From IMG/VR virus record IMGVR_UViG_3300020186_000001, positions 1-64,000 of that record: a DNA stretch of 64,000 nt, one strand, 5' to 3'. This document shows positions 8,995-17,255 of the stretch, piece after piece (position 1 is the first letter of the stretch; every line of letters starts with the position of its first letter). The notes under the pieces were generated by a model. The model did not search any database and was not told the DNA's origin. It saw only the letters and a list, made by a program, of their open reading frames with translations. The translations under genes and the position numbers were made by a program. This stretch comes from a virus.

Positions 8995-9236
8995 AGTTGA
9001 ATATCGAGGCTGAGTCTCAGGCTGAGTTCGATGCGAAACGGTATGACATCATCAAGGCGGTGGCGGGTTCGGTTTACGATGTGAGCGTCAAAAAAAAGGG
9101 TGAGAAATCTGCAAATGAGCCAAGAGAGCCGTTCTACAAATCTCAGGGCGAAATGCTTGAACATTGGGACGGTAAATTTAGGGACGTTTTGGAAACGATA
9201 AAGTTTGAAATAGGTAATATCATTGATGAAAAGTAG
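8991..9236 (+). CDS. Small charged protein
   Basis: 81 residues; its ATG overlaps the portal stop as ATGA, so translation is probably coupled. The sequence is rich in Lys and Glu, with no membrane segment or known motif. It ends at TAG 9234-9236, directly abutting a perfect 14-base palindrome. Position between portal and polyvalent protein suggests a head-associated role; function unknown. Confidence 0.65.
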   Translation: MKLNIEAESQAEFDAKRYDIIKAVAGSVYDVSVKKKGEKSANEPREPFYKSQGEMLEHWDGKFRDVLETIKFEIGNIIDEK

Positions 9237-12200
9237 TTTCTACGTAGAAATTCTTGGGTATTTTATTAAGTCAGATGTGGCCTCAGTTGCGGTCATGGAT
9301 GGCTCTAAAATACTTATGGGAAAGCGTCGAGACAGCGGTCGTTGGACTTTGCCTGGAGGTCACGCCGATCCGGGTGAAAAGAAGCACGATGCCGCAAAGC
9401 GTGAGTTGAAAGAAGAGGCTGGAATTGATGTTGATAAGGATGATCTAAATCATCTTGGTTCAAACAAAGTTACTACCTTCACAGGCAAGAAAAAGACCAT
9501 TCATGCGTTCCATGTAAAGCATAATGGCAGTAAACCGACTTCAGAGAATGATCCTGACAAGGAAGTTGAGAAGTGGGTTTGGGTTGAAACTAAGGCTGGG
9601 CTTCCAAAAAGAGTCAAAGAGAACCTGCATTCGCCGAAGAACCTGGTTCTTCAGAAGCTTGGTCTTCTCAAATCCAATCAGAGGGCAGAAGTCGTGGACT
9701 TTTATTTAAATGGTGAATTGTTTAAAGGTGGCTCTCATAAATACATCCGCAAATATATGCAAGACGGAGAGTGGGTTTACGTTTACAAGGAGCCGACAGG
9801 CAGGGCTAAGAAGATGACTCCCGAAGCGGTGTCTAGCCTTCATAAGTTGGCAGAACTTGGGAACGAGCACGCGAAAGGTCTTGTAGACAATATCGAAGAA
9901 GTCCATCCAGATCGTTTAGCGGTCTTGTACCGAGAAGCGTCGAATGGTGACAGAGAGTCCATTGATCATCTTAAAGAGCACTACGATATAGATCATCCTG
10001 GAAGGCCAGCTCCAAAGCTAGTCATCTCAACACCTCAAGTGAGTTCTCCAAGGACAGAGGCGGCAGAAGTAACTCAAGAGATGGCATCGTCTGAATACGC
10101 TAATGATAGATCTTCATCCATCGAGCAAAGAGGCGAGGACGTTCTGGGTTCTGCAAGGCACAGTGCTTTGGCTTGGACTACAATGAGAGACGCTCTAGCT
10201 TCGGGAGACGCAGAGCAGTTGTTCGCGAGAGACTTCTTGTTGTCCCAAGATCCTGTCGATTTCAAAAGCGAGATGAATTCGGACAACATGGATTTGAATC
10301 TTCTTTTAAACTTCGCTTTAAGGAAGTTCCCAGATCCAAAAATCCCCGCTTCATCCGAAGAAAACACTAATCGTCAAAGACAGTCATACTATGAGGCATT
10401 CCAGGCAGTAAAAGAGATCATCAAGTCTAACGCAAACAAAACAGTGCCTAGCACCGAACACAACGATCTGATGTTTCCTCACGAGAAGGGTTTGGCTTTA
10501 TATAAGAAGTCGGTTGAACAAGTTCATGCCTTATATGGTCGAACCAGGACTGGGCGAGGCTATGACGCGGGGACTGAGGCCATAAGAGAGTTCTACAATC
10601 TAATGGTTGGCCGTGGATCGAAGAGTCCAAAGGGTGCGTTGGGAGAGTTCCACACTAAGGGTGCTAGTGCGACAAAAGAAGAGCTAGTCGGAGCGGCTAA
10701 AAAAGTCATTGATGGAAAATCAATAAACGCTGCCTTCAATAAAGTGGAACGCAGAGACGCTGGATTCGATGTATCTGCTCAATACGATACTGCGGTGATG
10801 AAAAGAGAAGGCCCATCAAGTCGGTATACTGGTTCAAGGCAGGGTTTAGACATTCTCGATAAAAGTGCTGGCGGGGATATGAAAATGCGAGGCGTGCAGT
10901 GGGGGAAATCCGTCACTGATGCAGAGAGGTCGCATCACTTGAAGAGTGTGGTCGATTCGTTTGACGATCTCACTGATATCTTAGGTCTTCCAAAGGCGAT
11001 GGCTTCGTTCAACGGCAGACTTGCACTTGCTATTGGAGCAAGAGGCAAGGGCGGAGCACTTGCTCATTACGAGCCAGGAAAGCAGATTATTAACCTTACA
11101 AGGGCGAGCGGTGCCGGATCACTTGCTCATGAGTGGGGGCATTTCTTCGATCATACCATTTCAAATCTTTCGGAGGGCAGAACTGACAACTTTGATGCAA
11201 ACTTCGCCACTACCAGAGCTACCCGTGTTGTTGGGAACAATCCGGTAATGGCTGCGATGAAGAAGATGTATGAGAGTCCAGAGTTCAGAGCTATGAACGA
11301 CAGGATTAGGACAAGTGTGAGAAGGCTTAGGCTTGATACTAGCTACTGGAATAGCAATCTTGAGTTATTCGCTAGAACTTTTGAACGCCACATCCAGCAT
11401 AAGTTGGAGAAGGCTGGTCGAGAGAACACTTATTTGACTGCGGTGAGAAAACGCGGAGAGGATAAGGATAATCTTTGGCCAATGGATTCTGAGATAGAAA
11501 AACTTTCTCCCATGATGGATGAGATTTTTAAGCAGTTCAGAGAGAGCGATATGCTCACAAAGGCTTTGTATTATCTTTCAATGGATCTTTTCAAGGGTCT
11601 GAAGGGTCAATCAGTCGCAGGTCACAAGTATTTGCGAAAGTATATGTACGGCGGTCAGTGGGTTTATGTTTATCATGAGGGCGATCAGCATGGTCGTCAG
11701 ATACCAGAAGAAGCTTTTAATCACATCAAGAAGCTTGCTGAGTCTGGAAACGAACACGCGAAGGCGTTGCACGATTCGCTTCAGGCTCATGATGAAAAGA
11801 AGATGAAACTTCTCAGAGAGCTTGCGGATACCGGCAATAGTGATGCTCATGAGCATTTGAAGAAGCTTGGGATTAATCGCAAGCAGGAGAAACTAGAAGA
11901 GAAGCTTATTCCGAGAGTGGTGCGAACATCTGATGATCCAATTCATGAACTTGTCTCTGGTGACGCGAAGTCTCACATCATCAATCTGATTGGAAGTCAG
12001 CTTCATGAAAGCATATTTGAGCACTTACAGCGTCATTCTGGGAATGTGCTTCATGTAAGTCTTGTGAATGGTGGCATCACAAAAGACTCGATTAAGGCAG
12101 CTCTGTCCCATGAGAATAGCCTTTACGACATACTTGCAGAGCTTCATAAGCAGATGGATAAGATAGATACGGCTCACACTGGGATGAGATCGGTCAATGA

Positions 12201-13548
12201 GTCTGCAAACGATGCTGGCGGCTATGGAAACCTCGGATACAATCGCGTGGTAAAGCATCTTGAGGAGAAGGGTATACTTCCGCAAGGCTACTCTGAGATT
12301 CACACGAGAACAGCGTCAAGTGGTAGTAGTGTTTTTGAAGCTCCACCTGTGAGAGGGCTGGCTGAGAGACAGGAGAGGGCAAGGCGTGAGGAGGCTGAAG
12401 CATCGCGTCGAGAGGTTGGCGAGTATGCACCGAAGGTCGATGAGTTGGCAGAATATTATGGCAAAACTTTCACTTCAAAAGAGAAGAAGGATCTTGCAAA
12501 AGGCATAAAGAAGATATTTGGTCCAGCGTTCTCAATGAAGAAGTTTGACGGTTATTTGAATCCAGATCCAGCCAACAAGACGGTGATTCGCGTCAGTGAT
12601 GGATTTTTGACTGGGCTTATGAGTGGCGATAGTCGGTTTGGTTTTGGGTTTGCCATAAAGGACAGGGTGACTGGAGATCATATTACCGGATGTACTCGCG
12701 ATATTAGTGTTGACTCAGATCGCTCGATCACATGGCATAATGGTGTTTTCAGAAGGCCATCAAATGAACTTCTGACAAAATACAGTGGTATGTCTAAGGG
12801 ACTTTATGCTGGTGTTGAGACATTCTTAAAAGAAGTAACAGCGGATTTGCCAAAGTCTGCAAAAGACAAATGCAACATTTATATGAGTGCGGCAAATGGT
12901 GGATTTTCAGATGGGTACAAGGGTGCCGTCCTTTGGGCTAAACATTATTTTGATTTCAATGGATCTTCAAATCTTAATACATTCAAGAGCACCTATACTG
13001 CAAGACTGCCGGATGCTAAGGCCAAGTTGCCGGACCTAGCGGCAGAGATTGATGCAGCTATGGCCAAGATCGCAGATAAGAAGCATCCATTTGAATTTAT
13101 CAAATTAGGTATTCCTTTAACGCAGGCTCAGGCGGAGAAGGTCGTTGGTCATAAAATGGATTTCGATTATAAATCAATGTTTGCCAAGCCTGGAGCGACT
13201 ATTGATCTTGGTGAGATATTACTTGTCAAATCAGGGATGTGGTTTGACGGTATTAGTTATTTCAACAAGACCGCTGGAACACATCAGATGTTGAACGAGA
13301 AGAGAGCTGCTTATTATCAGAAGCGACCAGGTGTAGCGTCTCCTGCGGGGTTTAAAAGCTCTCGTGTTGACGCGACTGTTCGAGATAAGTGGAAGCCGAA
13401 GGGTAGAAGCATTGTGATGACTGATGCTCGCCTGCGTGAGATAGGGTCATGGTCAAAAGACGAGGTGGCAGAGTTTCATGCCAAAGCTCCTTTAACGACA
13501 GATGCGAAGAGACGTGTGAAGGAAATTTTAGACAGGATTGGTGGATAA
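9226..13548 (+). CDS. Polyvalent protein: Nudix hydrolase, HKY tags, LPD1-like metallopeptidase domain
   Basis: 1440 residues from ATG 9226. Residues 18-125 form a Nudix domain with a perfect box (G45-x5-E51-x7-R59-E60-L-x-E63-E64-x-G66), expected to hydrolyse a nucleoside diphosphate linked to X. Near 170 is GGSHKYIRKYMQDGEWVYVY, followed by a helical domain. This whole unit recurs from about residue 795 (GHKYLRKYMYGGQWVYVY, then a near-identical SGNEHAKAL helix region). Between the copies, residues 635-639 are HEWGH inside GAGSLAHEWGHFFDH, the zinc-peptidase-like signature of the LPD1 domain of phage polyvalent proteins. The last 300 residues hold another domain (CNIYMSAANGG). Such proteins are thought to be packaged and injected with the DNA. 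Confidence 0.8.
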   Translation: MKSSFYVEILGYFIKSDVASVAVMDGSKILMGKRRDSGRWTLPGGHADPGEKKHDAAKRELKEEAGIDVDKDDLNHLGSNKVTTFTGKKKTIHAFHVKHNGSKPTSENDPDKEVEKWVWVETKAGLPKRVKENLHSPKNLVLQKLGLLKSNQRAEVVDFYLNGELFKGGSHKYIRKYMQDGEWVYVYKEPTGRAKKMTPEAVSSLHKLAELGNEHAKGLVDNIEEVHPDRLAVLYREASNGDRESIDHLKEHYDIDHPGRPAPKLVISTPQVSSPRTEAAEVTQEMASSEYANDRSSSIEQRGEDVLGSARHSALAWTTMRDALASGDAEQLFARDFLLSQDPVDFKSEMNSDNMDLNLLLNFALRKFPDPKIPASSEENTNRQRQSYYEAFQAVKEIIKSNANKTVPSTEHNDLMFPHEKGLALYKKSVEQVHALYGRTRTGRGYDAGTEAIREFYNLMVGRGSKSPKGALGEFHTKGASATKEELVGAAKKVIDGKSINAAFNKVERRDAGFDVSAQYDTAVMKREGPSSRYTGSRQGLDILDKSAGGDMKMRGVQWGKSVTDAERSHHLKSVVDSFDDLTDILGLPKAMASFNGRLALAIGARGKGGALAHYEPGKQIINLTRASGAGSLAHEWGHFFDHTISNLSEGRTDNFDANFATTRATRVVGNNPVMAAMKKMYESPEFRAMNDRIRTSVRRLRLDTSYWNSNLELFARTFERHIQHKLEKAGRENTYLTAVRKRGEDKDNLWPMDSEIEKLSPMMDEIFKQFRESDMLTKALYYLSMDLFKGLKGQSVAGHKYLRKYMYGGQWVYVYHEGDQHGRQIPEEAFNHIKKLAESGNEHAKALHDSLQAHDEKKMKLLRELADTGNSDAHEHLKKLGINRKQEKLEEKLIPRVVRTSDDPIHELVSGDAKSHIINLIGSQLHESIFEHLQRHSGNVLHVSLVNGGITKDSIKAALSHENSLYDILAELHKQMDKIDTAHTGMRSVNESANDAGGYGNLGYNRVVKHLEEKGILPQGYSEIHTRTASSGSSVFEAPPVRGLAERQERARREEAEASRREVGEYAPKVDELAEYYGKTFTSKEKKDLAKGIKKIFGPAFSMKKFDGYLNPDPANKTVIRVSDGFLTGLMSGDSRFGFGFAIKDRVTGDHITGCTRDISVDSDRSITWHNGVFRRPSNELLTKYSGMSKGLYAGVETFLKEVTADLPKSAKDKCNIYMSAANGGFSDGYKGAVLWAKHYFDFNGSSNLNTFKSTYTARLPDAKAKLPDLAAEIDAAMAKIADKKHPFEFIKLGIPLTQAQAEKVVGHKMDFDYKSMFAKPGATIDLGEILLVKSGMWFDGISYFNKTAGTHQMLNEKRAAYYQKRPGVASPAGFKSSRVDATVRDKWKPKGRSIVMTDARLREIGSWSKDEVAEFHAKAPLTTDAKRRVKEILDRIGG
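9237..9250. repeat. 14-base perfect palindrome, copy 1
   Basis: TTTCTACGTAGAAA begins immediately after the stop codon of the 81-residue gene and lies within codons 4-9 of the polyvalent-protein gene. An identical palindrome lies at 28904-28917, also directly after a stop codon. Candidate protein-binding or RNA-processing site. Confidence 0.6.
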
Positions 13549-13755
13549 ATGCTTGATGATGTCGGGAACCCGCTTGAAGACAACTTTTTAGATCTCGTAG
13601 AGTACGCTCCAATTCCTAGTGCCTTTCATCGAGGAGCGAAGCTGATGCTTGGGGATAATTACAAAGAGCTTGGTGCTCAAATTGTCAAAGAGCATCAGCC
13701 GAAGTTAATGAAGAAGTTTGAAAGTTATTTTGATGCTAACGAAGAAACAACTTAA
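13549..13755 (+). CDS. Small protein between polyvalent protein and MuF gene
   Basis: 68 residues. The ATG follows directly on the upstream stop (TAAATG), and the gene overlaps the MuF-like gene by 23 bases, as expected for coupled translation. The sequence is acidic at the N-terminus with a helical Lys-rich C-terminus. No known motif. Probably a minor head protein; function unknown. Confidence 0.6.
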   Translation: MLDDVGNPLEDNFLDLVEYAPIPSAFHRGAKLMLGDNYKELGAQIVKEHQPKLMKKFESYFDANEETT

Positions 13756-14755
13756 AAAGATTGAAGAGCTGATCCGACGCAAGTTTCTTGTCTTCACTTA
13801 TGAGTCTCTCGGTGAGAGGGCTTTGACCAGAGATGAGTTGAATATGCTGAAGGATGCCGGACTTCTAAGATCCACTGTGAGAAGCTTCACAGGGGACGCA
13901 TTTGCATTGGGCAAGGTCGTTGCTGCGATAGACCGCACAAAGGCTATCAAGCTTGGGTTTGATGATCTGGCAAAGCTTGCAGCAAAATCTCCCATAACAA
14001 CTGTTGAAAAATACACCATCGATTGGGCTTCAGAGCACACCGGCCAATACATCAAAGGCATATCTGATGACATGGTTAAAGAGGTCAAGACTACGGTGAC
14101 AAGGGCTGCGTCCAGTGCGATACGGGCTGTTCAAGACGAGGTGGTTTCAGCAATCAGAAATCGCAAGACTGTGAGTGAGCTAAAGACTGCGTTATTTCAC
14201 AGAATTGACGATAAATATAGGGACTGGCAGAGGGTGGCTCAGACCGAGATGAACAATGCGATTCAAAACGGCATCTATTCGTCTATTCGAGACAAGCATG
14301 GACCTGATCAGTTGGTTTATAAACGTCCCAACGCGAGTGCCTGCAAGCATTGCAAGAGAGTCTATCTTGAGGATGACGGGTTTACTCCTATCATTTTTAA
14401 GATGACCGATCTCAAGGATTCAAACTACGGTTTAAAGGCTGCAAATTGGGAGCCGACTATTGGATCTGTTCATCCGTATTGTCAGTGCCAGCTAAGCGTA
14501 GTGCCTGATGGATATGGGTTCGGGAAGAGGCGTGTCGTCACAGTTCCGTTTACCATGGGTGATAAGAAGTTCAAAATGGGGATGCAAGTCCCAGATGGGG
14601 AGTTTGATGAGCTTAGTGATGAACACAAGGGCAATGTGGGTTATGATGCGATACTGGAATATAATGGCAAGACCACTAGGCCGACTGTCAAGAAGAGTCT
14701 GAATAATCTAATAATTTCCGATATGGCAGATTACAACTGCATTTGCTGTTACTAA
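13733..14755 (+). CDS. MuF-type minor head protein
   Basis: 340 residues from ATG 13733; an upstream TTG in the same frame is less likely. The central part reads RVAQTEMNNAIQNGIYSSI, then YKRPNASACKHCKRVYLEDDG and HPYCQCQLSVVP, the pattern of the Mu gpF/SPP1 gp7 family with its paired cysteines (probable metal site). Family members ride inside the capsid and bind the portal, and some affect DNA ejection. A C-terminal extension ends NCICCY, a cysteine cluster that is unusual for the family. Placed just after the polyvalent protein, as is typical. Confidence 0.82.
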   Translation: MLTKKQLKKIEELIRRKFLVFTYESLGERALTRDELNMLKDAGLLRSTVRSFTGDAFALGKVVAAIDRTKAIKLGFDDLAKLAAKSPITTVEKYTIDWASEHTGQYIKGISDDMVKEVKTTVTRAASSAIRAVQDEVVSAIRNRKTVSELKTALFHRIDDKYRDWQRVAQTEMNNAIQNGIYSSIRDKHGPDQLVYKRPNASACKHCKRVYLEDDGFTPIIFKMTDLKDSNYGLKAANWEPTIGSVHPYCQCQLSVVPDGYGFGKRRVVTVPFTMGDKKFKMGMQVPDGEFDELSDEHKGNVGYDAILEYNGKTTRPTVKKSLNNLIISDMADYNCICCY

Positions 14756-14767
14756 GGGGAATGACGT

Positions 14768-16936
14768 ATGCGTTTTACTATTGATCTTGAGAAATCTTTT
14801 CGTTCACACAAGTACGTAAAACGCACAGGGTCTCCTGGAAATTACAAATACTGGTACAAAATGCCAGATGGTTCAATCCAAGCTCCAGATGACGCACAGT
14901 CTCATGGCAAGATTGATCACGCCAAGCGTCTCCTTCTTGGAGCACATGCTGGCACGCATTCTATGAGCACTCAAGATATTGCACGCCATACCGGCTTAGA
15001 TCATGAGAAGGTGACTTCTGCTAAAAGAAATTTAGCTCGTGCTGGAACGACATGGCAGGGAAGAACTTTCGCTCATCACGAATACGAGAATGAACATCTG
15101 CATGAGGCTCTTCGCTTCGGTGAGGCTGAGCCGAGTGGGAGCATTTGGAGTGGCACGAATCCTGTAGAAGCATCGCCAGCAGACACAGAGGCTAGAGACA
15201 GGGCATCTCGACCTCGTGGCAGAAGGTCGTCTCCAACGACAACTTCTGGAGTTCCAGGCGACACTCCAAGAAGAAGAGCGACTCCTCCAGTCGCTGAAGC
15301 TGACGCTCGTGCAAGAACTGCTGTTGCAACTGCGGAGCGTACCGAGGCAAGGGCGGCAAGGCGAGACGCTGAAGCCAGGACGGCAGAGGCAGCCAGGACT
15401 AGAGAGATGGGTTTATTGACCGCAGAAGTGCAGAGTGCATCTTATGGAAGAAGCATTCCGATGACGAAGCTTTCTCAGATGAAAGATTTCGCTCGTGAAC
15501 TTGTTGAGAATGGGAGAACGGCAGTGGAAGCTGCTCGTCAAGCTGTTGATAGATTCGCAATAGCGGTTGCTATTCCAGACTTGACTCCTGCAACACCGTC
15601 CGAGCAGGCTCAAGAACAGCGAGCAATCGCTGCTACTACTGCTACGGAAGCTTCTAATCGTGAGGCTGAACTGATTGCAGCTTTGAGAGAACACGGCATT
15701 AGTATTCCACACAGCTCTGAAGCAGCAGCAGGTAGGACTGAATCAAAGAGAAGGGCGGCAGAGGCGGCTCGTTTGGCTGAGCGTGCAAGAGAGTCTTCGC
15801 CATCAGCACCGCACGCAGCGGCAGTCCATGAGGCATCACCGGATTTGGCAGCAGCGGATCAGCCTATCCAACGAATGGAGGCAGCACAGGCTGCTGGTGA
15901 CAACCCGTACATTTCTCGTGCAAAAGAGATCTATCACAATATCGTTGGTGATCTAAAGCCTGAGCGTAAAGAGGCTATTAAGCACGTTCTTCAGGCGATT
16001 GCAGACTTACAAGCTGGCGGTGCTCCGCTGAATGAAGCCAATATTGTTGATCGTTATAAAAGTCTTTCTGGCAAGCGTATCAGGGGTATTTCTGGCATTG
16101 CAGAAGAGTTTGAAAAAGGCACGTTCATGTCTCTTCAAGAGATTATGGAGAACAAGCCTGTTGATCCAGAAGTCGAACGTATGAAGCGTGGTTATGCGGC
16201 AAAGCAATTTGCTCGTGTGAAGCCATTTCTAAAATCAGCATGGTCAGATGCCAACCCCTCGGCCCCACCTCCGATGCCGACATTCGGTGACATGAAGTCG
16301 TGGACAGAACATGGATCAAGGCCGGATTGGGCTGGAACGACACGTCTTGCTGTGCCAAAAGAAGTTCATGATGCCGTTCACAAGGGTGCTGATGGTAAGC
16401 CAAAGTATCCGCCAGCGTGGATGCCGATTCACATGATGCCAACATGGAACTATGTGATGAAGAAGGCTGGCGATGATACCCCATACGAGGCTCGCAACGT
16501 CAACATCCAACAAGGTCGATTGAATCTTGGAAATCAAGCATCTTATCAAGAGGGCATGGTTATCGCATCGTTAAGAAAATACATTCAGATGCGTGGCGGA
16601 GCGGATCAATTGACTGACATCCCATCTCACAAGCTTTCTGAAGTTGGGTTGACTCATTCAGATATATTTAAGGCGGTAAAATTTGCCGATCACGATCTCT
16701 CTGATGCAGCAATCAAGAAAATCATGAAACACAAGATCCTTGATCCGATTGCCTTAGCACCGTTTATCGACAAAGAAGTCGGCGGCAAAAAAGACACCAA
16801 GAAGTCATTCTCGTTGGTTGTCGATACCAAGCTATCAGAGGTATCCTTTCGAAAGTCCTTTGTAGTCCGAGGCGAAGACGCTGTTAAGAAGGCTGAGTTG
16901 ATTTCGAAGATTAGGGCAATTAGAGCTAGGGGATGA
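14768..16936 (+). CDS. Large head-associated protein with HKY tag and alanine-rich coiled coil
   Basis: 722 residues. The N-terminus reads EKSFRSHKYVKRTGSPGNYKYWY, the same HKY tag as in the polyvalent protein. Residues about 58-92 look like a winged or simple helix-turn-helix (MSTQDIARHTGLDHEKVTSAKRNL). Residues 130-350 are Ala/Arg/Glu-rich and probably form a long coiled coil. The C-terminal 300 residues form a separate folded domain with many Trp and Pro (PPAWMPIHMMPTWNYVM) that I do not recognise. Ribosome site AAGGGG upstream. I infer an internal capsid or injected DNA-interacting protein. Confidence 0.6.
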   Translation: MRFTIDLEKSFRSHKYVKRTGSPGNYKYWYKMPDGSIQAPDDAQSHGKIDHAKRLLLGAHAGTHSMSTQDIARHTGLDHEKVTSAKRNLARAGTTWQGRTFAHHEYENEHLHEALRFGEAEPSGSIWSGTNPVEASPADTEARDRASRPRGRRSSPTTTSGVPGDTPRRRATPPVAEADARARTAVATAERTEARAARRDAEARTAEAARTREMGLLTAEVQSASYGRSIPMTKLSQMKDFARELVENGRTAVEAARQAVDRFAIAVAIPDLTPATPSEQAQEQRAIAATTATEASNREAELIAALREHGISIPHSSEAAAGRTESKRRAAEAARLAERARESSPSAPHAAAVHEASPDLAAADQPIQRMEAAQAAGDNPYISRAKEIYHNIVGDLKPERKEAIKHVLQAIADLQAGGAPLNEANIVDRYKSLSGKRIRGISGIAEEFEKGTFMSLQEIMENKPVDPEVERMKRGYAAKQFARVKPFLKSAWSDANPSAPPPMPTFGDMKSWTEHGSRPDWAGTTRLAVPKEVHDAVHKGADGKPKYPPAWMPIHMMPTWNYVMKKAGDDTPYEARNVNIQQGRLNLGNQASYQEGMVIASLRKYIQMRGGADQLTDIPSHKLSEVGLTHSDIFKAVKFADHDLSDAAIKKIMKHKILDPIALAPFIDKEVGGKKDTKKSFSLVVDTKLSEVSFRKSFVVRGEDAVKKAELISKIRAIRARG

Positions 16937-16937
16937 A

Positions 16938-17159
16938 ATGGAAATAGACTTGGACTGTCCACATTGCAGGGGCAACATCGTCAAGTCCTATGGTGACACG
17001 GTGAAGATGCGTTCAAAGCTTCTCAAGTGGGAGCGAGGTGGTATGTTCGCGATCTGTAAAGCTTGCGGCACAGACGTTCCAATTGATTTAGAGCTTATGA
17101 AATCTATCCAGGCTAAATTTATTTATGAAGTCAACTCTAAAAAAACTTGCTTTGAATAA
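16938..17159 (+). CDS. Small zinc-ribbon protein
   Basis: 73 residues starting two bases after the previous stop. The N-terminus has CPHC and residues near 42 have CKAC, a two-pair cysteine zinc ribbon. Such small ribbons in phages bind nucleic acid or partner proteins. It is the last gene before a 96-base untranslated gap and the protease gene. Confidence 0.65.
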   Translation: MEIDLDCPHCRGNIVKSYGDTVKMRSKLLKWERGGMFAICKACGTDVPIDLELMKSIQAKFIYEVNSKKTCFE

Positions 17160-17197
17160 AATACAGTGTAAGAATTAAATATACCCACATACTACAG

Positions 17198-17254
17198 GCT
17201 CAAGTTTGGCGGAGCGTCGGGGTGTTGAATAAACATCTTTCTTATGACTTGAGC
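17198..17254 (+). promoter_or_regulatory. Leader with long-range inverted repeat before prohead protease
   Basis: GCTCAAGT (17198-17205) pairs with ACTTGAGC (17247-17254) across a 41-base loop, ending one base before the ATG of the protease. No clear ribosome site is present in the usual window. The structure could therefore occlude or position initiation. TCAAGTTT inside the left arm resembles the -35 of the FliA-like elements, but no matching -10 follows. Confidence 0.35.
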
Positions 17255-17255
17255 T

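Noticed and set aside
9199-9230. TAAAGTTT on the + strand as a further FliA-like promoter
   Set aside because: The bases 11-12 downstream (TATCATTG or nearby) do not resemble GACGATGT and the site lies inside a coding region.
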